This document shows positions 40,584 through 49,681 of a stretch of 64,000 bases of DNA, piece after piece. Made by a program: the position numbers and the translations under genes. Location of the stretch: contig JALJCR010000001.1 of the NCBI GenBank assembly GCA_022953095.1, positions 806,001 through 870,000 on the forward strand. The letters run 5' to 3'. Position 1 is the first letter of the stretch. Each line of letters begins with the position of its first letter. The notes below the pieces were generated by a model. The model did no database searches. It worked only from the letters and a program-made list of their open reading frames with translations, and was not told where the DNA came from. The DNA comes from Qipengyuania sp. ABI-127-1. Lineage in GTDB: Bacteria; Pseudomonadota; Alphaproteobacteria; Sphingomonadales; Sphingomonadaceae.

Positions 40584-42881
40584 ATGAAAGTTTCGATCGG
40601 CTCGGCCGCCAAATCAGTTCTACTGGCTGGATGCGCCCTGGGGGGCGTCCCGCAGGTCCATGCCCAGACAAATGCCGATTCCTCGCTCGGGCAGTCGGCT
40701 GAAGAAAAGCACGAGAATGAGGCGATCGGAGAGCCGATCATCGTCACAGCCCAACGCCGAAGCCAGAATGTCCAGGACGTACCCATCGCCATCTCGGCAT
40801 TCGGTGGAGACACGTTGACCGAAGCGAGCATTCGCGACCCGCGCGACCTCACATTACTCGTGCCCAGTCTTTCGATGCAGGCCGGAACCGCAGCTTCGAC
40901 CACATCCCTGTTCATTCGCGGCGTCGGTATCGGCGATTTCAATTCCAACACGACCGGGGCGGTCGGCGTCTATGTCGACGACGTCTTCCTTGGCGCCAAC
41001 TCCGGAAAGCTCTTCAATGTTTTCGACAGCGAAGGGATCGAAATTCTCAAAGGGCCGCAGGGGACGCTCTACGGTCGCAACACGACGGCGGGCGCGATCC
41101 GCTTCTCGTCGCGTAAGCCCACGGACTATTTTACGGCCGATGCCAACATCCTTTACGGCCGGTTCGACGAATTCGTGGCCGAGGCCGGGGTCGGCGGCCC
41201 GATCGCAGGTGAGGCGCTGACCTTTCGAGCGGCAGGGACCTATCATCGTCGGGACGGAACAACGCTCAATCGTGTCACGGGCAACAAGGTCAACGATATC
41301 GATCGCTGGGCGCTACGCGGAATTCTCGATTTCAGGCCGACCGACGATCTGTTGCTCAGGCTGAGCGTACATGGCGGCAAGAGCACTGGCGGTGCGCGGC
41401 AGTTCCAGCATCGCGGGCAGGGTATCGACTTCTTCGGCAATCCGGCAGCGCTTCCCGACGGCACGCCCACCGATGGACTTGGCTATGCCGATACCGACGG
41501 CGACATCTTCGCAGGCGACTACAATGTCGAGGGTGTGGAGCGCATCTCGACCTTCGGCGCGTCGCTGACCGGCGAACTCCAGCTTGGCTCGGTCCTTCTT
41601 ACCTCGATTACCGCCTATGAGCAGGTCAACCGGGAAACGCTGGAGGATACCGACGCGAGCCCGGCGGACCTCGTCGTGGCCTATTACGAGGACCGTCCGA
41701 GGCAGTTCAGCCAGGAAGTCAGGCTCCAGTCGGATGACGGGGGAGACTTCAACTGGATCGTCGGAGGCTATTACTTTCACGACGAGCTGAAAACCGACAA
41801 CGCCTTCGATCTCCTGCGCAGCCTGCGCGATCCGAACGATCTCCTCGGGACATTCGACCCGGTCAATTCGCTTGGATTGCTGCGCTACCCATACACGCAG
41901 GATACCGACAGCTATGCGCTGTTCGGCCAGGCTGACATTCCGCTCACCGACCGGCTGACCGCGACGGCTGGCCTGCGCTATTCCCATGACACGATTGCGA
42001 TGGAATATCGGAGCCTCTTCGATGCAATCGGGGGCATTGCCCCGGCCAAGGCCTATTCAGACGTCACTGTCCCGATCCTCGACTTTTCGGGCGAGGAGAG
42101 TTTCGAGGATCTGAGCTGGCGCCTCGCCCTCAATTATGATCTCGACGACACGCTCGTCTATGCCTCCTTCTCGAAGGGATACAATAGCGGGGGTTTCGCC
42201 GGCGGTGCTTCGACGGACCTCGTCCAGCTGCAGCCTTTCGGGTCAGAGAAACTCTATGCCTACGAGGTCGGCCTCAAGACCGAAATCCTGAACCGAATGG
42301 TCCAGTTCAACGCCGCCGCATTCTATTACGATTATCGCGACTTGCAGGTGTTCGTGTTCGACCTAACCGGCCCCATCCCGGTGCAGCGCAAGGTCAATGC
42401 CGGCAATGCACGGGTCTATGGGTTCGAGGCGGATACGACTATCCGACCGTCGCGCAATTTCGACATCTTCGCCTCGATCACCTTGCTGGACGGAAAGTAT
42501 GAGGAATTCGACGCATTCGGGGGTGCCGCGTTCTCGGGCAACCGGATGGTCAACGCGCCCGAATTTTCCGCGGCCGGAGGCGTCAATTTTCGATACCCGC
42601 TTGGGGCCAGCGGCGATCTGAAGGCCCGGATCGACGGCTCCTACACATCGTCGATATTCCTGTTTCCCGACAATGACCCATTGTCCCGCGTCGATGACCA
42701 TGGACAGGTCAATGCGCGCCTCGCGTGGCAGAACGCCAGCGAGAGTCTCGAACTGGCCGTGTGGGGCAAGAACATCTTCGGCGAGAAGTACATTACGTCA
42801 TACGCTCCCGTGATCACCTCCGACCAGCTCAACTACAATGATCCGAGCACCTATGGTGTTCAACTGATCCTGAAATACTAG
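40584..42881 (+). CDS. TonB-dependent outer-membrane receptor of module B
   Basis: 765 residues. Signal peptide ends near VHAQ; TonB-box region GEPIIVTAQRRSQNVQDVPI; plug with IEILKGPQGTLYGRNTTAGA; barrel to a terminal aromatic end, VQLILKY. No STN domain. The sequence style (VTAQRR...QDVPIAISAFGG) is that of sphingomonad catabolic receptors rather than siderophore receptors. Divergently transcribed from tetR across the operators, so it is probably the induced importer for the module's substrate. Confidence 0.95.
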   Translation: MKVSIGSAAKSVLLAGCALGGVPQVHAQTNADSSLGQSAEEKHENEAIGEPIIVTAQRRSQNVQDVPIAISAFGGDTLTEASIRDPRDLTLLVPSLSMQAGTAASTTSLFIRGVGIGDFNSNTTGAVGVYVDDVFLGANSGKLFNVFDSEGIEILKGPQGTLYGRNTTAGAIRFSSRKPTDYFTADANILYGRFDEFVAEAGVGGPIAGEALTFRAAGTYHRRDGTTLNRVTGNKVNDIDRWALRGILDFRPTDDLLLRLSVHGGKSTGGARQFQHRGQGIDFFGNPAALPDGTPTDGLGYADTDGDIFAGDYNVEGVERISTFGASLTGELQLGSVLLTSITAYEQVNRETLEDTDASPADLVVAYYEDRPRQFSQEVRLQSDDGGDFNWIVGGYYFHDELKTDNAFDLLRSLRDPNDLLGTFDPVNSLGLLRYPYTQDTDSYALFGQADIPLTDRLTATAGLRYSHDTIAMEYRSLFDAIGGIAPAKAYSDVTVPILDFSGEESFEDLSWRLALNYDLDDTLVYASFSKGYNSGGFAGGASTDLVQLQPFGSEKLYAYEVGLKTEILNRMVQFNAAAFYYDYRDLQVFVFDLTGPIPVQRKVNAGNARVYGFEADTTIRPSRNFDIFASITLLDGKYEEFDAFGGAAFSGNRMVNAPEFSAAGGVNFRYPLGASGDLKARIDGSYTSSIFLFPDNDPLSRVDDHGQVNARLAWQNASESLELAVWGKNIFGEKYITSYAPVITSDQLNYNDPSTYGVQLILKY

Positions 42882-42890
42882 GCTGCTTGA

Positions 42891-42920
42891 GATCGGCGCG
42901 GCGTTCGGATCGCGCCGATC
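42891..42920. terminator. Bidirectional terminator between TonB receptor and DAO oxidase
   Basis: GATCGGCGCG (42891-42900) pairs perfectly with CGCGCCGATC (42911-42920), 10-base loop, lying between two convergent genes. Confidence 0.7.
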
Positions 42921-42956
42921 GGCAGACTCCTGCTGCCGGGTCGCAAATCCGCAGGT

Positions 42957-44282
42957 TTAGGGACGAGAGAGATCGCGATCGACCTTCGCATCGACCCCGC
43001 CCAGATAGCCCAGCAGCGCTTTCACTCCGAGCCAGCGGAACGGCTCGGGAGGCAAGGGAAGCGAGCGGCGGCGGAGAAGTTCGACCCAGCGGTTTTTCCG
43101 GTCCATGACGAGGTCAGCCGCCATCGACCCGGCGAAGGTCGCCTGCGCGATACCGTGCCCGTTATAGCCCATTGCGTGGACGATCCGGCCCGATTTGTCG
43201 GCACCGAAGAAGGGCAGGAAATCCGCCGTCATCGCGATCCATCCTCCCCAGAAATCATCGATCGCGACATCCCCGAGTTCGGGGAATCGTTCGCGGAACA
43301 GGTCCGCCAAGGTTTGGAAGGTCGATGGTTGCAACCCAGGCGCGAGCTTGCTGCCGAAGGCATATTGAACGACCTTCGAGCCCCCGAGGATTCTCCCATC
43401 GGGCAGGGGGCGAAAATTTTCGAGCGATTCATGCGCGGTATAGATGCCTTCGCGGCGCGCCCAGCCGACTCTGTCCCATTCCGACGCCGACAGCGGTCGG
43501 GTGCGAAAAAGGGACACCCGCAGCGGGAAGACGCGATGGGCCATCCGGCCGAGCGTCGATGGTGTATAGGCGTTCGTCGCCAGCACCAGCTTCTCGCAAT
43601 CGAGCGATCCCCTGGCGGTTCGGAGATGGACCCGGCTGCCTTTCCGTTCGATCGAGGTTACGGAGGTGCCTTCGAACAGGTCGCCCCCGGCTTGCAGCAC
43701 GGCTCGCCGTAGTCCCTGAACGTACTTGCCAGGGTGAAGATGCCCGCCGCTGGCCTCGATCGCGCCGAATTTGACGAATTGCGGCAGGTTGCGCGCACGC
43801 ACTTCGGCCTCGTCGAGAAAATGGAAGGGAGCGCCGACCATCTCCGCGACCCCGGCCGCGCGCTCCAGCGGTGGGCGATGGCGGGCATGCAGACCGGCAA
43901 TTACATTGCCCGACGGGCGATAGTCGCAATCGAGCGATAACCGGACGATCGTCTTCTCTGTATGCCTGACCGCCTCTTCCGCGAAGCCGACGAGGTCACC
44001 GGTGCGCTGCTCCCCGAAATGTCTCACCAGCGTAGGCAGATCCTTGCCGATGGTCGGCGTCAGATGTCCGGCATTGCGCCCGCTCGCTCCGGACCCGCAG
44101 AAATCCTGCTCGAGCAGCGCGACAGAAAGCCCGCGTTCACGCAGGGCCAGAGCGGTGGAAAGGCCCGTATAGCCCCCGCCGACTATCGCGACATCGGTTT
44201 TCACATGTCCGAGCAATGGCGCTTGCCGGTCCTCCGGTTCGGAAAGCCAGGGGCTCAGCTCACGGAATGGGAAGGCGTTCAA
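42957..44282 (-). CDS. FAD-dependent DAO-type amine/amino-acid oxidase
   Basis: 441 residues from a TTG at 44282 whose TTGA overlaps the TGA of the preceding gene; no ATG/GTG fits the usual N-terminus PWLSEPEDRQAPLLGHVKTD. FAD motif DVAIVGGGYTGLSTALALRERG (GGGYTG at 35-40), then CGSGASGRNAGHLTP, typical of the PuuB/gamma-glutamylputrescine-oxidase-like DAO branch; C-terminal GYNGHGIAQATFAGSMAADL closes the FAD site. It would oxidise a secondary or primary amine to an imine/aldehyde. Translationally coupled to the dimethylformamidase-like gene, so it likely acts on the amine released by it. Confidence 0.88.
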   Translation of the reverse strand: MNAFPFRELSPWLSEPEDRQAPLLGHVKTDVAIVGGGYTGLSTALALRERGLSVALLEQDFCGSGASGRNAGHLTPTIGKDLPTLVRHFGEQRTGDLVGFAEEAVRHTEKTIVRLSLDCDYRPSGNVIAGLHARHRPPLERAAGVAEMVGAPFHFLDEAEVRARNLPQFVKFGAIEASGGHLHPGKYVQGLRRAVLQAGGDLFEGTSVTSIERKGSRVHLRTARGSLDCEKLVLATNAYTPSTLGRMAHRVFPLRVSLFRTRPLSASEWDRVGWARREGIYTAHESLENFRPLPDGRILGGSKVVQYAFGSKLAPGLQPSTFQTLADLFRERFPELGDVAIDDFWGGWIAMTADFLPFFGADKSGRIVHAMGYNGHGIAQATFAGSMAADLVMDRKNRWVELLRRRSLPLPPEPFRWLGVKALLGYLGGVDAKVDRDLSRP

Positions 44283-45847
44283 TCCGACGTTCCAATCGGT
44301 ACGCCGAAGCGGGTCAGGACGTTGCGCGTGATCCGGTCGACATAGGGATCGCCCGCGGCCAGGCCATGCACCCATTCGGTGGTCCCGGCATTGAACACTT
44401 CGCCATTCCCGCGGCGGAACGAGGCCATGACCGCATGCCCGTGTTGCAGACGTTCGCGATTGACCGGATTGTCTTCGCCGTGGGCAATGCGCGCGAGTAT
44501 CGAGACATCGCCCGGCGGCACGATCGGCGGGTAGGGCGCGGCTGGGTCTTCGAACAGCGTGGCCGGTGCGAGCGCGATGATGGAGAGATCGTCGGGAACT
44601 CCGAACCCTCCGTCGGGCACGGGCAGACCGCGCCGGTCGAAACGAATGGGGCAGCCATCGTTCTCGTAGCCGACCAGCGGGATGTCGCCGCCGATGCAAT
44701 CGCCGTAGTAGAGATCGGTCCCCTCCAGCGCCCAGTGCTTGTCGTCATAGATGGTGTAGGCGGCCGATCCCCGTCCGACGCACAGGCCCAGGCGGTGATA
44801 GCCGCCATAGAGGAAGGAGAGCCCCGTCATCTCCGCTTCCGGGCGTCCAAAGGCAGGGTGCGACCACATATGCGTGCCGTCGCGACTTTCTTCCGGCGTG
44901 CCCCAAAGGGGATCGTCGCTCTCCCCGCGCCATTTGTGGACTGCCATCTCCTGGCCGTCCTCTTCCCAGCGAACCTTCCAGTAGGCCGTATTGCCGGAGA
45001 AGATGATCAGATTTCCTCCCGCCTCGTGCAGACTGTCGATCGCATCGCGTGCAGGGGCCGACCAGTATTCGCTATGGCCGACCAGGAAGACGGCTCGATA
45101 CGGATCGAGGATTCCGGCACCCGCTTCGAGATCCTGATCGGTGAAATAGTCGAGTTCGACCCCGTTTTCTTCCGCCCAGCACACGAAAGCGTGTTCCCAC
45201 TTGCCGACGAAGCCGGCGGAAAAGTCGTAAGGGGATGGCTGGTGCTCAGCCATCCATTCGGGCGTTGCAGGGTGCGCGGGCTGGCCGAATTCGCGTGGGG
45301 CGGGATTGACCAGCCGCGGTTGGCCGGGGCGAGGTATCAGCAAGCCCTGCGCATAAGGCCGCATGCGCGATAGCCGCCCTTTTGCTTCCAGTTCGGACCC
45401 GGCAGCATCGACCTCGCCACGCATCAATTTTTCGACATGCGCGTAGGAGTTTGCGCCGCCCCAGTAATTGTAGGCCTGGTAGGTATTGGTCGCGAGGACG
45501 ATCGCGGCCCGAGCGCGAGGTTTGCTTGGTGCGGGTTTCAGGTTGAAGAAATGATGGGTGCCTTCACCATCGACTCCAGCAAGGTGCAGGTCGTAATAGC
45601 CGGTCTTCCAGTCGGCGGGGATCGTGAACCGCAGAACGACGGGCCAATTACACCCGGAAGATTCGACATTTGCCGGTATCTCGCCTTGGTCGACGGCGAT
45701 GTCCTTGAACGTCGATTTGAGTTCGTTTGCGCTGCCAACCCGCGAAATCTTCAAGTGGTAAAGACCAGGGGGTGCGCTGGCGTGTATGGCGAGTTCGTCT
45801 CCGGGCGCTACGCTGACCCGATCCGGGTAAAACCATGGCAAGTTCAT
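44279..45847 (-). CDS. N,N-dimethylformamidase large-subunit-like hydrolase
   Basis: 522 residues, no signal peptide. Matches the N,N-dimethylformamidase beta-subunit family: a lectin-like N-terminal beta domain (about 1-105), then ATNTYQAYNYWGG (119-131), LDYFTDQDLEA, VGHSEYWSAPARD (256-268), FSGNTAYWKVRW and NAGTTEWVHGL. The known enzyme uses a mononuclear iron held by Tyr and Glu; the conserved Tyr in HSEYWS and Glu near the end are candidates. No gene for the small subunit is beside it. It probably cleaves an amide, releasing an amine for the coupled DAO oxidase. Confidence 0.82.
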   Translation of the reverse strand: MNLPWFYPDRVSVAPGDELAIHASAPPGLYHLKISRVGSANELKSTFKDIAVDQGEIPANVESSGCNWPVVLRFTIPADWKTGYYDLHLAGVDGEGTHHFFNLKPAPSKPRARAAIVLATNTYQAYNYWGGANSYAHVEKLMRGEVDAAGSELEAKGRLSRMRPYAQGLLIPRPGQPRLVNPAPREFGQPAHPATPEWMAEHQPSPYDFSAGFVGKWEHAFVCWAEENGVELDYFTDQDLEAGAGILDPYRAVFLVGHSEYWSAPARDAIDSLHEAGGNLIIFSGNTAYWKVRWEEDGQEMAVHKWRGESDDPLWGTPEESRDGTHMWSHPAFGRPEAEMTGLSFLYGGYHRLGLCVGRGSAAYTIYDDKHWALEGTDLYYGDCIGGDIPLVGYENDGCPIRFDRRGLPVPDGGFGVPDDLSIIALAPATLFEDPAAPYPPIVPPGDVSILARIAHGEDNPVNRERLQHGHAVMASFRRGNGEVFNAGTTEWVHGLAAGDPYVDRITRNVLTRFGVPIGTSD

Positions 45848-46181
45848 AAATCGATAAGTATCGATTTAAATCGGTCTGTCAACGCGTGCGCGACAATGCT
45901 CATGCTTTCTCGGTTCCCGAGAAGAAGCCGGGCCGTCCAGCTCTTGAGGACATGTATGGGGTGGATCGATCGGAGGTCCGCAGTGAGGCTGGTGGCGGCA
46001 CCGTCTACCACGGCTCACAGCGGCGGCCGACGAACCCGGCTTCGGACGCTCGAGTAGATTGTTCTCGCAACCCCAAGCCGCCCTTGGCGCAGGCCAATTG
46101 GCTTGAAACAGCTCAGCTCGAAACACGCGCAATGGCAATTCGCATTTCTCGGGGTGGTGTGGCGCGTTACTTCAAGACGGA
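45848..46181. other. Intergenic region with operator, otherwise empty
   Basis: 334 bp. Holds the promoter and double operator of the dimethylformamidase-like operon (45850-45890) and a rightward open frame with no recognisable protein character. I see no further gene. Confidence 0.5.
45850..45873. promoter_or_regulatory. TetR-module operator 4, double palindrome
   Basis: ATCGATAAGTATCGAT (45850-45865) is a perfect palindrome containing CGATA-AG-TATCG; CGATTTAAATCG (45862-45873) is a second perfect 12-bp palindrome sharing two bases with it. On the minus strand TTGACA (45882-45877 region) and a TACTTAT -10-like sequence overlap the palindromes. It lies 2-26 bases upstream of the dimethylformamidase-like start. 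Confidence 0.65.
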
Positions 46182-46511
46182 TCAGGGCCGTTCATCCATC
46201 ATTCGCGGGCAGGCAATCAGGGCCTGTCGGATCGCCGCTATGTCATCGAAATCGGCGCAGTCCATAGCCGGGACGGCCCCCGGATCCGCGCTCACCGTGA
46301 CGCCGGGCCGAAGGCGCAATCCGATGAAAGAATCGCCTTCGAGAACCGCAATCCGGCGCGGAAAATCGTCCAGCTCGCTGACGAAGACGACGGGTGCAAG
46401 CCCGATCGATTTGCGAATGATGACATCACGGCAGCCATCGGGAACGATGGTTTCGTATCCAGCACTTCGGGCTGTGAAAGACCACTTCTCAAGGATCAAT
46501 CGCTCGACCAC
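46182..46511 (-). pseudogene. AraC-type regulator fragment (DUF6597-like N-terminal domain only)
   Basis: 109 residues from GTG 46511. SAGYETIVPDGCRDVIIRKS, then FIGLRLRPGVTV, match the N-terminal DUF6597-type domain of AraC regulators (IVPDGC...LRLRPG). The protein stops where the linker to the C-terminal double HTH should begin, and no HTH is found in the next 330 bp in any frame. Probably a truncated relic at the right edge of the accessory region, though a free-standing domain is possible. Confidence 0.55.
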
Positions 46512-46571
46512 TCAATCGTTGAAACTGCCGATAAGGAAAGCAGGAAACACTGTCCGGGGCCTTGTGCGGGA

Positions 46572-46597
46572 GGGGGCCGTGCATGGCGACGGCCCCC
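46572..46597 (-). terminator. GC-rich hairpin after cysNC
   Basis: GGGGGCCGT (46572-46580) pairs with ACGGCCCCC (46589-46597), loop of 8, just downstream of the cysNC stop. No T-run on the minus strand, so strength is uncertain. Confidence 0.55.
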
Positions 46598-46603
46598 CGA
46601 TGC

Positions 46604-48556
46604 CTATTTGAGCGGCAGGATCTTGCTGATGATGTAATCGGCCGCTTCCTCCGGTGTCATTTCGACGGTGTTCACCCGGATCTCGGGGTTTTCCGGGGCT
46701 TCGTAAGGGCTATCGATCCCGGTGAAGTTCTTCAGCTTACCTTCGCGGGCCTTCTTATAGAGCCCCTTGACGTCGCGCGCCTCGGCCACCTCGAGCGGGG
46801 TGTCGACATGGATTTCGATGAACTCGCCGCCATCAATCATGTCGCGCACCAGTCGGCGATCGGCGCGGAACGGGCTGATGAAAGCGGTGAGAACGATAAG
46901 CCCTGCATCGGTCATCAGCCTGGCCACTTCGCCGATCCGGCGGATATTCTCGATCCGGTCGCTTTCGGTGAAGCCGAGATCCTTATTGAGACCATGGCGC
47001 ACATTGTCGCCATCGAGCAGGAAGGTGTGGCGGTTCATGATCGCCAGCTTCTTTTCCACCTCGTTGGCGATGGTCGACTTGCCCGAGCCCGAAAGCCCGG
47101 TGAACCACAGCACGCGCGGCGTCTGGTTCTTCATCTGGGCATGATGTTCGCGGGTAATGTCGGTCGCCTGCCAGTGGACGTTCTGGCTGCGCCGCAGGCT
47201 GAAATGCAGCATGCCCGCCCCGACCGTGTGGTTGGTGATCTTGTCGATCAGGATGAAGCCGCCCAGCGCCCGGTTTTCGGCATAGGGATCGAACACGATG
47301 CGCTTGTCGGTGGTGATTTCGCACACGCCGATCTGGTTGAGATGCAGCGTCTGCGAGGCGAGATGTGACCCCGAGCCCGCCGGATTGTTGACGTCGATCT
47401 CGTATTTCGGGTGCGCAACGGTGACGCTGACCGTCTGCGTGCCCAGCTTGAGCCAATAGGCGCGCCCGACCACCAGCGGTTCGTCATCCATCCATACGAT
47501 GGTGCTTTCGAACTGGTCGGCGACCTCGGGCGGACTGTCGGCGGTTGCCAGCACATCGCCGCGCGAACAGTCGATTTCGTCTTCGAGCGTGATCGTGATC
47601 GACTGGCCGGCGACGGCTTCCTCGAGATGACCTTCCGCGGCGGCTTGGTTTGCGGCGCCGGCGCTGGGCATGACGACAACCGATTTCACCTTGCTCGTCT
47701 TGCCCGACGGCAGCGAGCGCAGCATGTCGCCCGGTTTCACGGTTCCGGTGGCGATCTGGCCCGAGAACCCGCGGAAGTCGAGATTGGGGCGGTTCACCCA
47801 CTGAACCGGCAGGCGGAATGCCTTGTCGCGATTGGCCGCACTGCGCACCTCGATCTGTTCGAGGTGGTCGATCAGCACCGGACCTTCATACCATGGCGTA
47901 TTGTCCGACCGGGTGGTGATATTGTCCCCCGCAAGGCCGGACATCGGGATGGCGGTGAATGTTTCGATCCCGATGCTTTCCGCGAAATGCTCGTAATCCG
48001 CGACGATGGCGTCGAACTTTTTCCGGTCGTAATCGATCAGGTCCATCTTGTTGACCGCGAGCACGAGGTTCTTGATCCCGAGCTGGTGACACAGGAAGCT
48101 GTGCCGCTTGGTCTGGACCAGCACGCCCTTGCGCGCATCGATCAGAATGATGGCGGCATCGGCAGTCGAGGCGCCGGTGACCATGTTGCGCGTGTATTGT
48201 TCATGCCCCGGGCAGTCGGCGACGATGAATTTGCGTTTCTCGGTCGAGAAAAAGCGATAGGCGACGTCGATCGTGATGCCCTGTTCGCGCTCGGCGGCAA
48301 GCCCGTCCACCAGCAGGGCGAAATCGATCTCCTGCCCCTGCGTGCCGACCTTCTTGCTGTCGTTTTCGAGCGCGGCAAGCTGGTCTTCGAAGATCATCTT
48401 CGAATCGTAGAGCAGGCGGCCGATCAGGGTCGATTTGCCATCGTCCACGCTGCCGCAGGTGATGAAGCGCAGCATCGACTTGTTCTGGTGCTGCTCGAGA
48501 TAGGCCTCGATATCCTCGGCGATAAGGGCGTCGGTCTGGTAGATAGGGTCGGTCAT
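46604..48556 (-). CDS. cysNC: Bifunctional sulfate adenylyltransferase subunit 1 / adenylylsulfate kinase
   Basis: 650 residues. CysN GTPase: G1 GSVDDGKST at 35-43, G3 DCPGHEQY, G4 NKMD, then two beta-barrel domains; CysC kinase from about 470 with P-loop GLSGSGKST near 485 and [15 protein letters not shown]. With CysD it makes APS from sulfate and ATP (GTP-driven) and phosphorylates it to PAPS for cysteine synthesis or sulfation. It follows cysD on the same strand with 123 bp of repeat-bearing sequence between. Confidence 0.97.
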   Translation of the reverse strand: MTDPIYQTDALIAEDIEAYLEQHQNKSMLRFITCGSVDDGKSTLIGRLLYDSKMIFEDQLAALENDSKKVGTQGQEIDFALLVDGLAAEREQGITIDVAYRFFSTEKRKFIVADCPGHEQYTRNMVTGASTADAAIILIDARKGVLVQTKRHSFLCHQLGIKNLVLAVNKMDLIDYDRKKFDAIVADYEHFAESIGIETFTAIPMSGLAGDNITTRSDNTPWYEGPVLIDHLEQIEVRSAANRDKAFRLPVQWVNRPNLDFRGFSGQIATGTVKPGDMLRSLPSGKTSKVKSVVVMPSAGAANQAAAEGHLEEAVAGQSITITLEDEIDCSRGDVLATADSPPEVADQFESTIVWMDDEPLVVGRAYWLKLGTQTVSVTVAHPKYEIDVNNPAGSGSHLASQTLHLNQIGVCEITTDKRIVFDPYAENRALGGFILIDKITNHTVGAGMLHFSLRRSQNVHWQATDITREHHAQMKNQTPRVLWFTGLSGSGKSTIANEVEKKLAIMNRHTFLLDGDNVRHGLNKDLGFTESDRIENIRRIGEVARLMTDAGLIVLTAFISPFRADRRLVRDMIDGGEFIEIHVDTPLEVAEARDVKGLYKKAREGKLKNFTGIDSPYEAPENPEIRVNTVEMTPEEAADYIISKILPLK

Positions 48557-48564
48557 AATTCTTG

Positions 48565-48650
48565 TCCCGTCATCCCAGCGGAAACCGGGATCGTTGTCGG
48601 AAATGGGGGAGCTTGGGGCGCGCGGCCCCGGATCAAGTCCGGGGTTGACG
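48565..48650. repeat. Short palindromic repeats between cysD and cysNC
   Basis: CCCGTCATCCCAGCGGAAACCGGGATC-like sequence (about 48568-48594) and CCCCGGA-TCAAG-TCCGGGG (48626-48644) are the two halves of a type of small intergenic repeat (GTCATCCC-GC-AAA-GCGGGGATC and CCCGGATCAAGTCCGGG) that I know from many alphaproteobacterial genomes. Placed inside the operon, the hairpins may alter cysD/cysNC mRNA ratios. Confidence 0.55.
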
Positions 48651-48679
48651 CTTCGGAACGCTGCGCATTCCGTGGCGCG

Positions 48680-49600
48680 TCAGAAATACCCCTCCTGCTT
48701 CTTCTTCTCCATCGATGCGTCGCCCGCATCCTTGTCGATCACGCGGCCCTGCCGCTCGCTGGTGGTGGTCAGCAGCATTTCCTGCACAACTTCCTGCAAG
48801 GTAGACGCCTCGCTTTCGACCGCGCCGGTCAGCGGAAAACAGCCCAGCGTGCGGAAACGGATCGATCGTTCGGTGATCTCGGGGCGATAGCCCATGACCT
48901 TTTCCAGCCGGTCGATATCGTCGGCCATGAACAGCCCGCCTTCATGTTCGTAGGTCGGGCGCTTGGCGCTGAAATAAAGCGGCACGATCTCGATGTTTTC
49001 GGCCATGATGTACTGCCAGATGTCGAGCTCGGTCCAGTTGGACAGGGGGAAGACGCGGATGCTCTCGCCCTTCTTCTTGCGAGCGTTGTAGAGGTTCCAC
49101 AATTCCGGGCGCTGGTTTTTCGGGTCCCAGCCATGGGTCGCGGTGCGGAAGGAGAAAATGCGCTCCTTGGCGCGGCTTTTCTCCTCGTCGCGGCGCGCGC
49201 CGCCGAAGGCTGCATCGAAACCGTATTTGTCGAGCGCCTGCTTGAGCCCCTCGGTCTTCCACATATCGGTGTGCAGCGGGCCGTGATCGAACGGGTTGAT
49301 CCCGCGCTCTTCGGCTTCGGGGTTCCGGTGAACGATCAATTCCATCCCCGCATCCTGCGCCGCCTTTTCGCGCAGCGCGTACATGTCCTGGAATTTCCAG
49401 GTCGTGTCGACATGCATCAACGGGAAGGGCGGCGGGGCGGGGTAGAACGCCTTGCGTGCAAGGTGCAGCATCACCGCGCTGTCCTTGCCGATCGAATAGA
49501 GCATCACCGGCTTGTCCGCCTCGGCGGCGACCTCGCGCATGATATGAATGCTCTCGGCTTCGAGCCGCTGGAGATGGGTCAAAGTGGTGGTGTCGGTCAT
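48680..49600 (-). CDS. cysD: Sulfate adenylyltransferase subunit 2
   Basis: 306 residues from ATG 49600 (GAAGGACGATTTT upstream). PP-loop ATP pyrophosphatase motif near the N-terminus as [53 protein letters not shown], and a C-terminal RQGRVIDKD segment. Catalytic partner of CysN in ATP sulfurylase. Divergent from the LuxR-type regulator, with the 18-bp palindrome between. Confidence 0.97.
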   Translation of the reverse strand: MTDTTTLTHLQRLEAESIHIMREVAAEADKPVMLYSIGKDSAVMLHLARKAFYPAPPPFPLMHVDTTWKFQDMYALREKAAQDAGMELIVHRNPEAEERGINPFDHGPLHTDMWKTEGLKQALDKYGFDAAFGGARRDEEKSRAKERIFSFRTATHGWDPKNQRPELWNLYNARKKKGESIRVFPLSNWTELDIWQYIMAENIEIVPLYFSAKRPTYEHEGGLFMADDIDRLEKVMGYRPEITERSIRFRTLGCFPLTGAVESEASTLQEVVQEMLLTTTSERQGRVIDKDAGDASMEKKKQEGYF

Positions 49601-49649
49601 AAAATCGTCCTTCGAACCCGTGCTGGCTATCATCCAGGACTGCTTGCGC

Positions 49650-49667
49650 ACCTCCCATATGGGAGGT
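49650..49667. promoter_or_regulatory. Perfect 18-bp palindrome ACCTCCCATATGGGAGGT
   Basis: Perfectly self-complementary, 14 bases upstream of the LuxR-type regulator's ATG and 49 upstream of cysD. Strong candidate for a dimeric regulator's operator, most simply autoregulation by the adjacent protein; it could also act on cysD. Confidence 0.6.
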
Positions 49668-49681
49668 ATCCTGCTCGCGAA

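Noticed and set aside
45886..46611. 241-codon plus-strand frame at the island edge
   Set aside because: No protein-like composition or motif, and it opposes the AraC-type fragment, which does match a family.
47411..49681. Very long plus-strand open frame continuous with the LuxR-type gene (over 1000 codons)
   Set aside because: The first 757 codons are antisense to cysNC/cysD, a GC-rich shadow; only the part from ATG 49682 has regulator sequence.
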